A stretch of DNA of 64,000 nucleotides from Rossellomorea aquimaris (GCF_035590735.1 NZ_CP141595.1:2699001-2763000); one strand, 5' to 3'. Counted from the stretch's first letter, positions 8,875 to 18,107 are shown. The notes: generated by a model not told the origin, from the letters alone. Made by a program: numbers and translations.

Positions 8875-9531
8875 TTATTCTATTCGTTTGTTGCTGTGGA
8901 CTTTTGTCCCTTGTAAGGCTTGATTGGCCAACTTATCCGCTTCCTTATTATCTTTTCTGTTCAACACGACCCAATTGATTTTCAATCGAAGCTTTTTGAT
9001 CAGGGCTTCAATACGATCGAGCCATCGACTCAGACCCTCTTCATAACAAGGCCATTCCCCTTCCAGCTGTTTTATTACCACCTGGGAATCTCCATTAATC
9101 GCACAAGGTACATTTTTCACGCCGATTTCATCAAGCAATCCGAGGGCAATATGTAAAGCTGCGTATTCTGCTTCATTATTATTCTCAATTTCCTCGAGGA
9201 GTTCATTTTTTCTGATTCTAAATGATTCTCCACCTTTATCGTAATAGATGACAATCCCTGCGCCGGCAATGAGCGATTCCTTATCAAACCCTCCGTCGAA
9301 ATACACAACGATGTTTTCAGGTTCCTTTTCTAATTCCTGATTCAGTTTGATAAATTCCTTCCTTGACCACGAATTCCCCATTTCATCTATGATTTCAAGA
9401 TCATGGACTCTTCCGGTTTTCATCAGATCATCGATATGAATCATTGTTTCTTTTCTTGGGAAGTAGTTGGATTCAAACCAAATACTCGATGCTGTTTTAC
9501 TTGCATATTTAAATTTTAATTTCATTTCCAT
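8875..9531 (-). CDS. ypeP: YpeP-like RNase H-fold (reverse transcriptase-like) protein
   Basis: The 218-residue protein has an N-terminal extension of about 70 residues, then an RNase H-like domain with FDGGFDKESLIAGAGIVI, NNEAEYAAL, NGDSQVV and a final KEADKLANQAL, giving the D-E-D-D pattern. It may act on RNA in RNA:DNA hybrids, but some family members are inactive on standard substrates. The start at 9531 has GGAG at good spacing. A clear RNase HI gene lies 1.6 kb away, so the two are not redundant in domain layout. Confidence 0.75.
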   Translation of the reverse strand: MEMKLKFKYASKTASSIWFESNYFPRKETMIHIDDLMKTGRVHDLEIIDEMGNSWSRKEFIKLNQELEKEPENIVVYFDGGFDKESLIAGAGIVIYYDKGGESFRIRKNELLEEIENNNEAEYAALHIALGLLDEIGVKNVPCAINGDSQVVIKQLEGEWPCYEEGLSRWLDRIEALIKKLRLKINWVVLNRKDNKEADKLANQALQGTKVHSNKRIE

Positions 9532-9559
9532 AATCATTCACTCCTTTTTCTTCATACGA

Positions 9560-9588
9560 TTGTTCATTTTTGCTTTTATTTGTATAAT
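9560..9588 (+). promoter_or_regulatory. sigma-A-like promoter of ypdP
   Basis: TTGTTC (9560-9565) and a perfect TATAAT (9583-9588) are spaced 17 bases apart, about 45 bases before the ATG. No preQ1 riboswitch is visible in the short leader. Confidence 0.65.
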
Positions 9589-9631
9589 GAGGACTATTGT
9601 TTCATTTACATGTTCATTAGGAGGACTTTAT

Positions 9632-10309
9632 ATGTTTAATATATGGTTTGGGTTAGTCTTCGTTCTCATTACATTCTCATTACTTCTGATTATGTATCGA
9701 ATGTTTGGAAGGACCGGACTGTTTGTATGGATAGGGATATCTACGATACTTGCTAACTTACAGGTCGTTAAAACGATTGAAATTTTCGGGTTGACCGCTA
9801 CTTTAGGGAATGCCATGTACGGAACCGCTTTTTTAGTAACGGATATCCTTAACGAAAAATATGGAAAGAAACAAGCCCAGAAAGCGGTGTGGCTGGGGTT
9901 CTTCACTTTAATCGTTATGACTATTATTATGCAGCTCGTGTTAGTATTTCAACCACATCCTGAAGATTTCGCCCAAGAATCTCTGGCAACTATCTTTGGG
10001 ATCATTCCTAGAATTGCTCTTGGAAGCTTGGTCGCTTACCTGGTGAGTCAATTAACAGACGTGTATATCTTCACGTATTTAAAGAGGAAATTCCCTTCAG
10101 ATTCACAATTTTGGATTCGTAATAACGGAAGTACGATGGTGAGCCAGCTTTTGGATACTCTTGTATTCACAAGCATTGCTTTCCTGGGAGAATATCCAAT
10201 GGGTGTTTGGTTTGAAATATTCATTACTACCTATCTCCTCAAATGGGTCATATCCATTATTGATACCCCATTTGGTTATGTGGCAAAACGATTTCCTAAA
10301 GATGTGTGA
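9632..10309 (+). CDS. ypdP: queuosine precursor transporter, YpdP (VUT/YhhQ family)
   Basis: A 225-residue protein with about six membrane segments and the family signature ATLGNAMYGTAFLVTDILNE near residue 50. YhhQ-type proteins import queuosine precursors (preQ0/preQ1) used for tRNA wobble modification. The ATG at 9632 has a strong TTAGGAGGAC site; the frame is open upstream to 9467 but that part overlaps ypeP and has no start signal. Confidence 0.82.
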   Translation: MFNIWFGLVFVLITFSLLLIMYRMFGRTGLFVWIGISTILANLQVVKTIEIFGLTATLGNAMYGTAFLVTDILNEKYGKKQAQKAVWLGFFTLIVMTIIMQLVLVFQPHPEDFAQESLATIFGIIPRIALGSLVAYLVSQLTDVYIFTYLKRKFPSDSQFWIRNNGSTMVSQLLDTLVFTSIAFLGEYPMGVWFEIFITTYLLKWVISIIDTPFGYVAKRFPKDV

Positions 10310-10319
10310 TAGTTGGTTG

Positions 10320-10353
10320 GAGCCTGGGGAACTGGTTTTCCCCAGGCTCTTTC
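10320..10353 (+). terminator. terminator of ypdP
   Basis: GAGCCTGGGGA pairs with TCCCCAGGCTC and is followed by TTTC. The U-run is short, so efficiency may be moderate. Confidence 0.65.
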
Positions 10354-10447
10354 ATTGGAGGGACGGATTACGGATTCGTTCTCCCTACCTTCTATTTAAT
10401 GTGCTACTATAATATTATTCTAAAGATGTACTTTGAGGTGAACGCAT

Positions 10448-10834
10448 ATGATCGAAGTGAATATTGATGGGGCAAGTGCTGGTAACCCCGGGCCAAGTGG
10501 TGCCGGAATATTGATTAAAAACAACGGAGAAGTGGAAAAACATTCCATCCCTTTAGGGGTCATGGATAATCATGAAGCTGAATTCCTTGCATGCAAGAAA
10601 GCTCTGGAGATCTGTTTAGAAAAACATGCTGATACCGTGTGGCTGAAGAGTGATTCTCAAGCTGTCGTTCATGCGATTGAGAAAGAGTTTGTACGGAATG
10701 CTCAATATAAGCAGTTACTCCATGATATATTGGACATGACGAAGCAAATAGACCTTTTCTTCATAAAGTGGATACCCAGTAAAGAAAATAAAGCTGCAGA
10801 TGAGCTTGCCCGAAAAGCCATTCATCTGAACTAA
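10448..10834 (+). CDS. rnhA: ribonuclease HI (YpdQ-like)
   Basis: A 128-residue RNase HI with the first aspartate in EVNIDGASAGNPG (D7), the glutamate in NHEAEFLA and aspartates in KSDSQAV and NKAADELA. It cleaves the RNA strand of RNA:DNA hybrids. It lacks the basic protrusion of E. coli RNase HI, as is common in Gram-positive homologues. TGAGGTG precedes the ATG. Confidence 0.85.
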   Translation: MIEVNIDGASAGNPGPSGAGILIKNNGEVEKHSIPLGVMDNHEAEFLACKKALEICLEKHADTVWLKSDSQAVVHAIEKEFVRNAQYKQLLHDILDMTKQIDLFFIKWIPSKENKAADELARKAIHLN

Positions 10835-10841
10835 AGAGTGA

Positions 10842-10876
10842 AATAGGAGGCCGATTGGTGGCCCTCCTATTTTTTA
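10842..10876 (+). terminator. terminator of rnhA
   Basis: ATAGGAGG pairs with CCTCCTAT around a 13-base loop and is followed by TTTTTTA. Confidence 0.8.
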
Positions 10877-10914
10877 TGGTGTGAAGTATGGGGTCAAATG
10901 GAATTGCTTCGTTT

Positions 10915-11000
10915 TATCGACCGTTATCTGGATTTATCGACCGATCTTTCATTTATCAATCGTATTTTCAATATACCGACCGTTCTACAAAAATCGACAG
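10915..11000. repeat. degenerate 20-bp tandem motif (TATCGACCG)
   Basis: TATCGACCG, TATCGACCG, TATCAATCG, TACCGACCG and ATCGACAG begin at about 10915, 10935, 10955, 10974 and 10993, so the spacing is about two helical turns. The stretch is non-coding. Confidence 0.6.
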
Positions 11001-11062
11001 ACCCACACCAACAAAACAAAGACCATCAAAAAGGAAGCAACCCTTTCTGACGGTCTCCTTTA

Positions 11063-11354
11063 TTATGCTTGTCGGATCTGAACGAGCCGCCTCCGCTTTT
11101 CTATTATCCAGCTACGGCGGCTAGACCCTCGAGGTCATAAGTCAAACCATCCATAAAGGCAAATAGCGCCTTTCCGGATGGTTCGTCTTATGCTTGTCGG
11201 ATCTGAACGAGCCGCCTCCGCTTTTCTATTATCCAGCTACGGCGGCTAGACCCTCGAGGTCATAAGTCAAACCATCCATAAAGGCAAATAGCGCCTTTCC
11301 GGATGGTTCGTCTTATGCTTGTCGGGTCTAAACGAGCCGTCTCCGCTTTTCTAG
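11063..11354. repeat. two identical 125-bp tandem units plus a partial third
   Basis: Units 11063-11187 and 11188-11312 are identical. A third starts at 11313 with a few changes and stops at the end of the next gene, whose stop codon it appears to supply. Each unit holds the hairpin AACCATCC...GGATGGTT and a GCCGCCTCCGCTTTT block. A diverged inverted copy lies at 39307-39465. The family looks like the dispersed structured repeats of Bacillaceae intergenic regions. Confidence 0.9.
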
Positions 11355-11617
11355 GCCAATCCCTGATTCACCATCCATCTGAGCGCTTCTTTTCGGGATG
11401 CGATGTTTTGGGAATGGAGTCTTTCTAATATGGACATGTAAAAACTGCTATCGAATTGTTTTTGAGCTTTTAATGTGATTTCAATGGCGCTATTGACCAG
11501 TTCATCCGGGGCATCTGTATATTTTTTGCCAAAATAGATGAAGCCAATTGCGTCTTCTTGAAATTTGAAGCCTTTGTTTTCAAGATCTATGAGAAATTCT
11601 TCTGTTGTCTTTTTCAC
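11351..11617 (-). CDS. small uncharacterised protein (DUF6123-like)
   Basis: An 88-residue soluble protein, mostly helical by its heptad-like hydrophobic spacing, which ends with SRKEALRWMVNQGLA. It resembles DUF6123 proteins of Bacillaceae, though I recall this only loosely. The GTG at 11617 follows AGGTGAGGAG; an upstream GTG at 11629 lies within that site. Its last codons and stop coincide with the edge of the repeat array. Function unknown. Confidence 0.6.
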   Translation of the reverse strand: MKKTTEEFLIDLENKGFKFQEDAIGFIYFGKKYTDAPDELVNSAIEITLKAQKQFDSSFYMSILERLHSQNIASRKEALRWMVNQGLA

Positions 11618-11651
11618 GTTTCTCCTCACCTTATCGCCACTTTATCTTCTC

Positions 11652-12140
11652 TTATCTTACAGAAAATTTTTTCTTTTGCCTATCCTTTTTCGAAAACAGG
11701 AAGGCAATGTAACCCATAAATGAGCCGAGTAACGCACCGCCAACGACTTCTTGAGGCTGATGTCCCAGCATTTCTTTCAGTCTTTTTGGCTTTTTCTCTT
11801 CGAATTCCACCGTTTCTTTTTCATGAGCTTTTCTAACGAGCTCATCCAAACTGTTTACTTTAAGGGTCAGTTCACCTGTTTGTCGTCGAATTCCTTGGGC
11901 ATCGTACATCACGATTAGGCCAAAGATAAATGAAAGAGCAAAGTCAATCGTTTTGACCCCCCTCTTTAAGGCAATGAATGTTGTTAAAGAGGAAACCCCT
12001 GCACTATGGGAACTTGGCATACCCCCTGTCTGGAAAAACAGCTCAGGTTTCCATTCCTTCTTTTTCAAAAAATGCAGTGGAATCTTCAGACCCTGTGCGA
12101 GAGCTATACTGATAAGTGCTGTAACAATCCCTTTATTCAC
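11652..12140 (-). CDS. YuiD-like divergent PAP2 family membrane protein (DUF212)
   Basis: A 162-residue protein with GGMPSSHSA, the hallmark of the DUF212 branch of the PAP2 phosphatase fold, then a DAQGIRRQTGE segment and four hydrophobic helices. Related proteins may act on lipid phosphates at the membrane; the substrate is unknown. A GGGAGGTG site precedes a GTG start. Confidence 0.75.
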   Translation of the reverse strand: MNKGIVTALISIALAQGLKIPLHFLKKKEWKPELFFQTGGMPSSHSAGVSSLTTFIALKRGVKTIDFALSFIFGLIVMYDAQGIRRQTGELTLKVNSLDELVRKAHEKETVEFEEKKPKRLKEMLGHQPQEVVGGALLGSFMGYIAFLFSKKDRQKKKFSVR

Positions 12141-12247
12141 CCTTACACCTCCCTCTCTTTAGTTTGTCCTAAAATTCTCTGCACACAGGATATTTATTAT
12201 GAACATAGCCAAAATAATAATGGTTACAGAAAAGGAGGGGTTTCGGT

Positions 12248-12385
12248 ATGACAAAAGGAAACAATAAAAACAAAGGTAAAAATGCAAAAAGCGTGAATCC
12301 ACAAGGAATATCCCAAGATGCAGAATTTTCCATGGAGCCGAAGAGCCAATTGGAAAATGCCGCTAAGAAATCGAATACAAAGTAA
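12248..12385 (+). CDS. sspL: small acid-soluble spore protein SspL
   Basis: A 45-residue lysine- and asparagine-rich protein reads MTKGNNKNKGKNAK and ends in ENAAKKSNTK. The centre and tail (VNPQG, PKSQLENAAKKSNTK) match B. subtilis SspL (VTPQG, PKTELEERAKKSNTK). It is a minor spore-core protein made in the forespore. AAAGGAGGGG precedes the ATG. Its place beside ypcP also matches B. subtilis. Confidence 0.85.
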   Translation: MTKGNNKNKGKNAKSVNPQGISQDAEFSMEPKSQLENAAKKSNTK

Positions 12386-12398
12386 GCATTTCCACATC

Positions 12399-12433
12399 AA
12401 AAAGTGTCAGGGACTAAACGAGATCCCTGACAC
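12399..12433 (-). terminator. terminator of the exonuclease gene ypcP
   Basis: GTGTCAGGGA pairs with TCCCTGACAC. On the minus strand it is followed by TTTTTGATG. It may also slow transcription coming from sspL on the other strand. Confidence 0.75.
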
Positions 12434-12445
12434 TCCTATAAATGG

Positions 12446-13345
12446 CTAGCTTGTGGCAACCATCACATTAGAACCTACTAAATATCTTCTAAGCACCTTC
12501 AACTCTAGGTCATCCACAAGGGAAAGCGTTTCGTGGGCAACGTTATTCCAACGAGCTTCCTCTACCGAAACAGATAGTGGCACCTCGCAGTGAATCTCAG
12601 CTAACTTTCTTGAAACGTGAAGCATGTCCAGATCGGCTTCAATCTTCTTTCGTTGAGATGGGGTTAACTCGTGCAAATTGTCGAGAATACCTGAAATATC
12701 ATTATATTGTTGAATCAGCTTTAAAGCTGTTTTCTCGCCGATTCCTTTAACCCCGGGATATCCATCGCTTGTATCACCCATTAATGCTTTCACATCAATG
12801 AATTGATGAGGAGTAATCCCTCTCTCCTCCACAAAGATCTCTTTCGTATAGGTTTGATAGTTACCAAAGCCTTTTTTCAGAAGCATAATATCAATATTGT
12901 CGTCCAAAAGTTGCAGGAGGTCCTGGTCACCGCTCAGAACGGATACTTTGCGATCGGTTTGATGAATTTTGGCGAGAGTCCCAATACAATCATCTGCTTC
13001 ATAACCCACTACCCCCACATTCGAAAGATTGAATCCTTCTGCCACCTCTTTTGCAAGATCAAATTGAGGAATCAGTTCAATCGGTGGTGCATTTCGATTC
13101 GATTTGTAGTCATTGAATACTTCATTACGGAATGTCTGACTCCCCATATCCCAGCATACTATGATATGTGTCGGCTTCACATGATCCGCTGCCATCAGTA
13201 AATGCTTCATAAACCCCTGAACTCCATTAGTGGGAAGTCCTTTTGAGTTCATCATGAATTGACCCGTTACGGCTGTTGCAAAAAAAGAACGAAATAATAG
13301 CGCCATACCATCTATAAGTAATAAATGCTCATTTTTATTATTCAA
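12446..13345 (-). CDS. ypcP: 5'-3' exonuclease (FEN/PIN-like), YpcP
   Basis: The 299-residue protein resembles the 5'-nuclease domain of DNA polymerase I without the polymerase. It has LLLIDGMALLFR, CWDMGSQTFR, GYEADDCIG, LSGDQDLLQLL and the H3TH segment DTSDGYPGVKGIGEKTA. It should remove RNA primers and flaps during replication and repair. TTG at 13345 is preferred: GAGGAG lies eight bases upstream and the N-terminus then aligns with B. subtilis YpcP; a GTG at 13354 adjoins the ribosome site. Confidence 0.85.
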   Translation of the reverse strand: MNNKNEHLLLIDGMALLFRSFFATAVTGQFMMNSKGLPTNGVQGFMKHLLMAADHVKPTHIIVCWDMGSQTFRNEVFNDYKSNRNAPPIELIPQFDLAKEVAEGFNLSNVGVVGYEADDCIGTLAKIHQTDRKVSVLSGDQDLLQLLDDNIDIMLLKKGFGNYQTYTKEIFVEERGITPHQFIDVKALMGDTSDGYPGVKGIGEKTALKLIQQYNDISGILDNLHELTPSQRKKIEADLDMLHVSRKLAEIHCEVPLSVSVEEARWNNVAHETLSLVDDLELKVLRRYLVGSNVMVATS

Positions 13346-13410
13346 TTCATACACTCCTCATCTCTCATTCTCGTTTTAGAACACTTTATAAAGTATAACA
13401 TATACGAATA

Positions 13411-13454
13411 AATAGCTAATTGGAAAAGTGATGAACCTTTTCCAATTAGCTATT
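13411..13454 (-). terminator. terminator of the rhodanese gene
   Basis: An 18-bp stem (AATAGCTAATTGGAAAAG and its complement) lies just past the stop codon of the rhodanese gene. The following sequence is AT-rich (TATTCG), without a long T-run. Confidence 0.65.
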
Positions 13455-13459
13455 CGCCA

Positions 13460-14290
13460 TTATTCCTTCTCCACCTTGTGATTCTCATAGGACACCCAAT
13501 CACTGTAGCTTCCAACATAAAGTTTCACATGATTGAATCCCGCTTCCTTAAGTGCAATGAAATTCGGAGTAGCTGTTACACCGGAACCGCAATAGACAAT
13601 CACTGGTTCATCTTTATTAAGATGAGCGAAACGAACATTACGCTGTTCTCCTTGAATAAAATATCCTTCCGTCACACCATCCGTCCATGGAAGGTTGGTG
13701 GCCCCTGGGATATGCCCCGGAATGCGGTCTATCGGTTCTTCATGGCCTAAGTATCTTTCTCTGCTACGGGAATCGATTAATGGGATGTCTCGATCCCCAT
13801 TTGCAATACTCCTCACCTCATCCAGGGAAGCCACAATCGTTTCATTAAAGCTTGGACGATAGCTTTTTAGAGGATGTACAGGTACGGTCGATTCTGTTTC
13901 CCCTCCAGCCTTTTTCCAAGCTGCAAAGCCACCATTTAAGATATATACCTCCTCATGTCCGATGTATTGGAACAACCACCAGCATCGGCCAGCGAATGCA
14001 CCTTCCTTTTCATCATAAATGACAACCATTGTATCATTATCAATACCGACATCCTCCACCTTGCGCAAAAAATTCTTCATATTCGGAAGGGGATGGCGCC
14101 CTCCATGCTTTTTCACATATCCTGATAGATCCTTTTCCAAATCGAAAAAGACGGATCCTGGAATATGACTTTCTTTGTACCGCTCCCGCCCCTCTGCCGG
14201 GTTTCCCAGAGAAAAACGACAATCAATGATTCTTAGATTCTCATCATGAATATGCTCACTTAGCCAATCCGTATCGACAATTGTCCTCAT
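13460..14290 (-). CDS. thiosulfate/3-mercaptopyruvate-type sulfurtransferase (two rhodanese domains)
   Basis: A 276-residue protein with two rhodanese domains. The N-terminal one is inactive-like; the C-terminal one has the active-site loop YCGSGVTA. CGSGVTA loops are typical of the mercaptopyruvate sulfurtransferase group (SseA), so the donor may be 3-mercaptopyruvate or thiosulfate. The ATG at 14290 overlaps the stop of the preceding small gene (ATGA), suggesting coupled translation. Confidence 0.82.
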   Translation of the reverse strand: MRTIVDTDWLSEHIHDENLRIIDCRFSLGNPAEGRERYKESHIPGSVFFDLEKDLSGYVKKHGGRHPLPNMKNFLRKVEDVGIDNDTMVVIYDEKEGAFAGRCWWLFQYIGHEEVYILNGGFAAWKKAGGETESTVPVHPLKSYRPSFNETIVASLDEVRSIANGDRDIPLIDSRSRERYLGHEEPIDRIPGHIPGATNLPWTDGVTEGYFIQGEQRNVRFAHLNKDEPVIVYCGSGVTATPNFIALKEAGFNHVKLYVGSYSDWVSYENHKVEKE

Positions 14291-14469
14291 GATATTATCC
14301 CCCTCTTCTTCATTAATGACAGTACTTCCTCCTTGGGTTCCCAGCAAGAAAATTGATAAGTGGTTTTGGTTTCATAGCCCAGTCGGGAACAAAAATAGGA
14401 GGTCTTCTGATCAGTCTTGACACCTTGAATGTGAATACATGTAGCACAGCAATGATAAGGATTCGCCAC
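14287..14469 (-). CDS. small four-cysteine protein coupled to the rhodanese
   Basis: A 60-residue protein with CCATC near residue 7, then FCSRLGYETK and FSCWEPKEE, four or five cysteines that could bind zinc or an iron-sulfur cluster. It has AAGGAGG before a GTG start and an ATGA overlap with the sulfurtransferase. A role as a sulfur acceptor or partner of the rhodanese is an inference from this coupling only. I do not recognise the family. Confidence 0.65.
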   Translation of the reverse strand: MANPYHCCATCIHIQGVKTDQKTSYFCSRLGYETKTTYQFSCWEPKEEVLSLMKKRGIIS

Positions 14470-14489
14470 GACCTTCCTCCTTCTTTTCT

Positions 14490-17400
14490 TTAAGCTTGAA
14501 TCTGTTCGAGTTGCTCCAAATCATATTTTAGCTTGTTCAGGTCCTGAACGGTCTCTAATGCATCTATATTTGAATTGATCTGCTCCATCACCTGAATCAA
14601 CATTTCTTCCTTAAGCTTGTCGAACTCTCTGCTTAAATACGAAGCACCCCAACCTTCCAGACGTTCCTGCTCCTGTTCTAAGTAGCTATCTGCAGGCAGT
14701 TGTAGTAATGCTTCCAATTTTTCCTGAACAATCTTTTTTCCGCCTTGTTCAAAGAAATGCTTTGGATTCTTAAATGAAGAAAAGGCTTCTTCGAATAGTC
14801 GCAGCTCTGTTTGTTTAAACGCGTTCTCAAATTCAATGGTGCTTCCATTTTTGTAATCCTGAGGAGATAATACCAGTTCTTTCTCCACCTGTTGAATCAT
14901 TTCTTCAAGAACCAGCCACTGCTCACTCAGTAGTTTCTGTATGAACTGCTGAATGCGAAGGGAAGTGGCTCTCATTTCCTGAGCAAGATCAAATCCTACA
15001 CTTGCAAGAAATTCCTTTAAACCTTCCTTTATCGCTTGGGATTGGTGGGAGTATTGCAGAAATAACCCTGAATGAAAGGCTTCCTTATAAAAATCGGATA
15101 CCCGGAAAAATACCCTTTGCTTCACATAATGGACAAGTTCCTTCGATTCTTGTTGCATTTCGATTTCAAGTGGGTGGACGGATTTGGTATCGATAAGTGA
15201 GCGAACCTCAATCTTCGCATCGTTCAGCTCCTGTTTGCGTACTTCCTTATACGCTTTATCACTTGAAGCCGTATGAAAATATTGGTTAAATCGCTGCAGG
15301 CCTCTATTCCACTCACTGAGAGCGGAATCGATACTCATGCTCACTAATTCATTCTGTATAAATATTTTGAATTCCTTCTTAAATAGATGGATTCCTGACT
15401 TATTAGAATCTGATTCTCTAAGAGCCTGGAGAGAAGATACCCCAAAGATCCTCGGAAAACGGATTCCATATTGAATCAGCTGCGTCTCCACATAGTCGAT
15501 CACTTCATTTTTTTCTTCCTCGTCGCTTGCAAGATCGATGGCATTGACTACAAAGAACATTTTATCTAATTCAAACGTGTCCTTCACGCGGCCCAATTGA
15601 ATGAGGAATTCACGGTCTGCCTTGGCAAATGCATGGTTATAATAGGTCACAAAAAGTATCGCATCGGCATTTTTAATATATTCAAATGCAACTCCCGTAT
15701 GACGTGCGTTAATCGAATCTGCTCCTGGTGTATCGACGAGTGTGATTCCCTGCCTTGTAATATCACAATCGTAATAGAGATCGATGGACTCCACAAAACA
15801 AGCTTGAGCTTCATCCGCTACAAATCCTCTATACTCTTCAAGATTGGCCATTTTTATCATTCCAAGACTTTCTTTAAAGGTGGGATAACCATTATAAAAA
15901 GCCTGGAGGAATGAAAGGTGTACATTTTCCTTACCGCTGCCTTCACTCGTTAAGGCAGGGACAACCTCCATTGCTTCATCAAGTGTTGAAACACTGCGAT
16001 TGAAATAGGATAGAGAATGAACAATGTCTTGAAATAGCTGGTCGTACGTCTTGATTTGGACGTGAGCGGTCTCATGCTCACCGACTTCTGATACGGGATT
16101 GATCCGATTGATGGAGGCCGTTGTCGGATTCGGACTCACCGGGAGTATTTTCTTCCCTAATAGGGCATTGGCAAATGATGATTTCCCCGCACTAAACGCA
16201 CCGAATAATGCGATGGTAAAGGATTGATTGGACAGTCGCTCTTTCTTTCCTTCTAATAAATCTGCCGCCTTTGTGAACCCTTTGTATCTCCTGAATACAC
16301 TGGTCATCTTTTCTAATCGTTCGATAACCTCTTCAATGGAAGCTTGCTGTTGTTGCCGTGGCTCCGTCTCAATTTTTTCCCTGGTTAGTGTTGTTATCTC
16401 TTTCTGATCGAACTCCATGTCACTTGCAAGAATATAATCTTCCGCCCTTGCCTTCCAACTCACAATCCACTGTTGAAGAACAGAATCCGCTCGTCTCTGA
16501 TCGACATCAATGCTCATTAAATTTCGAAGTTGGGTAGTCTTTTCTTCATGTAATGTGTTCCATTGATAGATGACTCCTGTTTTCTTTTGCAGTTCTTTAA
16601 GGTCCTCCTCTAAAGCTGAATTCTCTACTGCAGATGCGCTTTCCACTTCATTCAAAGTTGCTTCAATCAAATCATTTGTAATATTTCTGGCTTTCCTCTT
16701 TAATTCCTCCGAAAGATCATCACAGTATTGGAGAACGTAATCACTCGTAATTCCTGCACCAGGTTTGATCAGATCGATAAGAAATTTTTCATCCACTTCA
16801 AGAGATAATTGATCCCACTTCATGCGTTGACCTGATGAAGGACTGTATTCTTTGTCCATGTTTTTCCCCAGTGTCTTCAAATGCCACTCTAATTGAGCTT
16901 CGATCCGGGTATTTATATCTTCTTTAAATTTCCGGGTTCTGACCGCTTTTTCGTCTTCTGTTTTTTGTTTCGAAAATAAAAATCCTACTTTAAAGTCTGG
17001 TTGTCTGCTTTCGAGAAAATCCTTCGCTAATTCTCTTGTTTCAAACGGCATTAAATACGCATTTTTAAGGATTTCTTTTCTTTCATCCTCAAAATGTTCT
17101 TTTATCGCTTTTACGTTATTTTTTGCTAAAGTATCAATCAATCTTCTTTCAGTTTGCAGAAGGACATCTTTGTCATTCCATTCTTCAGGGGTCAGGAGGC
17201 CCCTTCCATTTTCTTCAATTTTCTCAAGAGCTTCCTCATACCATTTCTCATGCTCAGACCGCAATTGGGAGAGTGCTGATTCTGCAGAGGCTTCTATCAA
17301 TTCACTTTTCTTCTTCACCTGCTCTTCAATAAATGACTCTAATTTTTCAAGATCATTATGAGGATGATTTGGAGCTTTTAAACTTGTAAAATACATCCCG

Positions 17401-18107
17401 TTGGGCACAACACCCCAAGAAGCAAACGAATTCTCTACACTTTGTTTAAAGTCGCTGAATGCCAATTCTTCTTCCTGGTGCTTATCAATCTGGTTTACAA
17501 TGAGATAAAGCTTAACTCCATGACGGATCATTTCCTTTGTGAACTCGAAGTTCACCTGAGATTGAACGTGGTTATAATCCATCACAAAAAAGACGGAGTC
17601 AGCAAGATGAATGGCCGATTCCGTTGACAGTCTGTGGGCATCATCCGTGCTGTCTACACCCGGGGTATCTAAAATCGATACACCCTCCGGCATCTCACTT
17701 TTGCTTCGACCTATTTCTACAGAATATACTTCCTCTCCGTTTTTGCAGAAGTCCTTAATGGTGGAGAACTCATACGGTGCCTGAAAGTATAGGGGTTGTG
17801 AATGATGATAATGAATTTTTGCGAAATCAGTTGATGCATGGTGCACCTTTACTAAATTTGCACTGGTAGGGATTGGACTCGACGGGAGGATTTCTTCTCC
17901 CATTAAGTGATTGATCATCGTTGATTTTCCTGCAGAGAAATGACCGCAAAAGGCTAAAATCAATTCATGGTTGTGTAATTTCTCTGCTAATCTCTCTACC
18001 TTTGAAGCCCGCTCGTCGTCTCCGTTTTGAAGGAACCGATCGTGGTAGGCTGTAAGTTGTTGCAATGTATTATGTAATTGTATACTTTTATGCTCTATCT
18101 GACTCAT
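14490..18107 (-). CDS. dynA: bacterial dynamin DynA (fused double dynamin, YpbR)
   Basis: At 1205 residues it is close to B. subtilis DynA (about 1193). It contains two dynamin units in tandem. The first has P-loop GHFSAGKS (55-62) and LDTPGVDS; the second has GAFSAGKS near residue 640 and LVDTPGADS. Both GTPase domains look intact and each is followed by a long helical stalk. DynA tethers and fuses membranes in trans and helps the cell resist membrane-damaging agents and phage. The gene has a GAAAGGAA site and no close partner gene. Confidence 0.95.
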   Translation of the reverse strand: MSQIEHKSIQLHNTLQQLTAYHDRFLQNGDDERASKVERLAEKLHNHELILAFCGHFSAGKSTMINHLMGEEILPSSPIPTSANLVKVHHASTDFAKIHYHHSQPLYFQAPYEFSTIKDFCKNGEEVYSVEIGRSKSEMPEGVSILDTPGVDSTDDAHRLSTESAIHLADSVFFVMDYNHVQSQVNFEFTKEMIRHGVKLYLIVNQIDKHQEEELAFSDFKQSVENSFASWGVVPNGMYFTSLKAPNHPHNDLEKLESFIEEQVKKKSELIEASAESALSQLRSEHEKWYEEALEKIEENGRGLLTPEEWNDKDVLLQTERRLIDTLAKNNVKAIKEHFEDERKEILKNAYLMPFETRELAKDFLESRQPDFKVGFLFSKQKTEDEKAVRTRKFKEDINTRIEAQLEWHLKTLGKNMDKEYSPSSGQRMKWDQLSLEVDEKFLIDLIKPGAGITSDYVLQYCDDLSEELKRKARNITNDLIEATLNEVESASAVENSALEEDLKELQKKTGVIYQWNTLHEEKTTQLRNLMSIDVDQRRADSVLQQWIVSWKARAEDYILASDMEFDQKEITTLTREKIETEPRQQQQASIEEVIERLEKMTSVFRRYKGFTKAADLLEGKKERLSNQSFTIALFGAFSAGKSSFANALLGKKILPVSPNPTTASINRINPVSEVGEHETAHVQIKTYDQLFQDIVHSLSYFNRSVSTLDEAMEVVPALTSEGSGKENVHLSFLQAFYNGYPTFKESLGMIKMANLEEYRGFVADEAQACFVESIDLYYDCDITRQGITLVDTPGADSINARHTGVAFEYIKNADAILFVTYYNHAFAKADREFLIQLGRVKDTFELDKMFFVVNAIDLASDEEEKNEVIDYVETQLIQYGIRFPRIFGVSSLQALRESDSNKSGIHLFKKEFKIFIQNELVSMSIDSALSEWNRGLQRFNQYFHTASSDKAYKEVRKQELNDAKIEVRSLIDTKSVHPLEIEMQQESKELVHYVKQRVFFRVSDFYKEAFHSGLFLQYSHQSQAIKEGLKEFLASVGFDLAQEMRATSLRIQQFIQKLLSEQWLVLEEMIQQVEKELVLSPQDYKNGSTIEFENAFKQTELRLFEEAFSSFKNPKHFFEQGGKKIVQEKLEALLQLPADSYLEQEQERLEGWGASYLSREFDKLKEEMLIQVMEQINSNIDALETVQDLNKLKYDLEQLEQIQA

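Noticed and set aside
9540..9631. preQ1 riboswitch before the queuosine-precursor transporter
   Set aside because: The leader is very short and AT-rich, with no preQ1 stem or the usual A-rich tail.
11063..11354. CRISPR-like array
   Set aside because: There are only two full units of 125 bp, with no short repeats or unique spacers and no cas genes.
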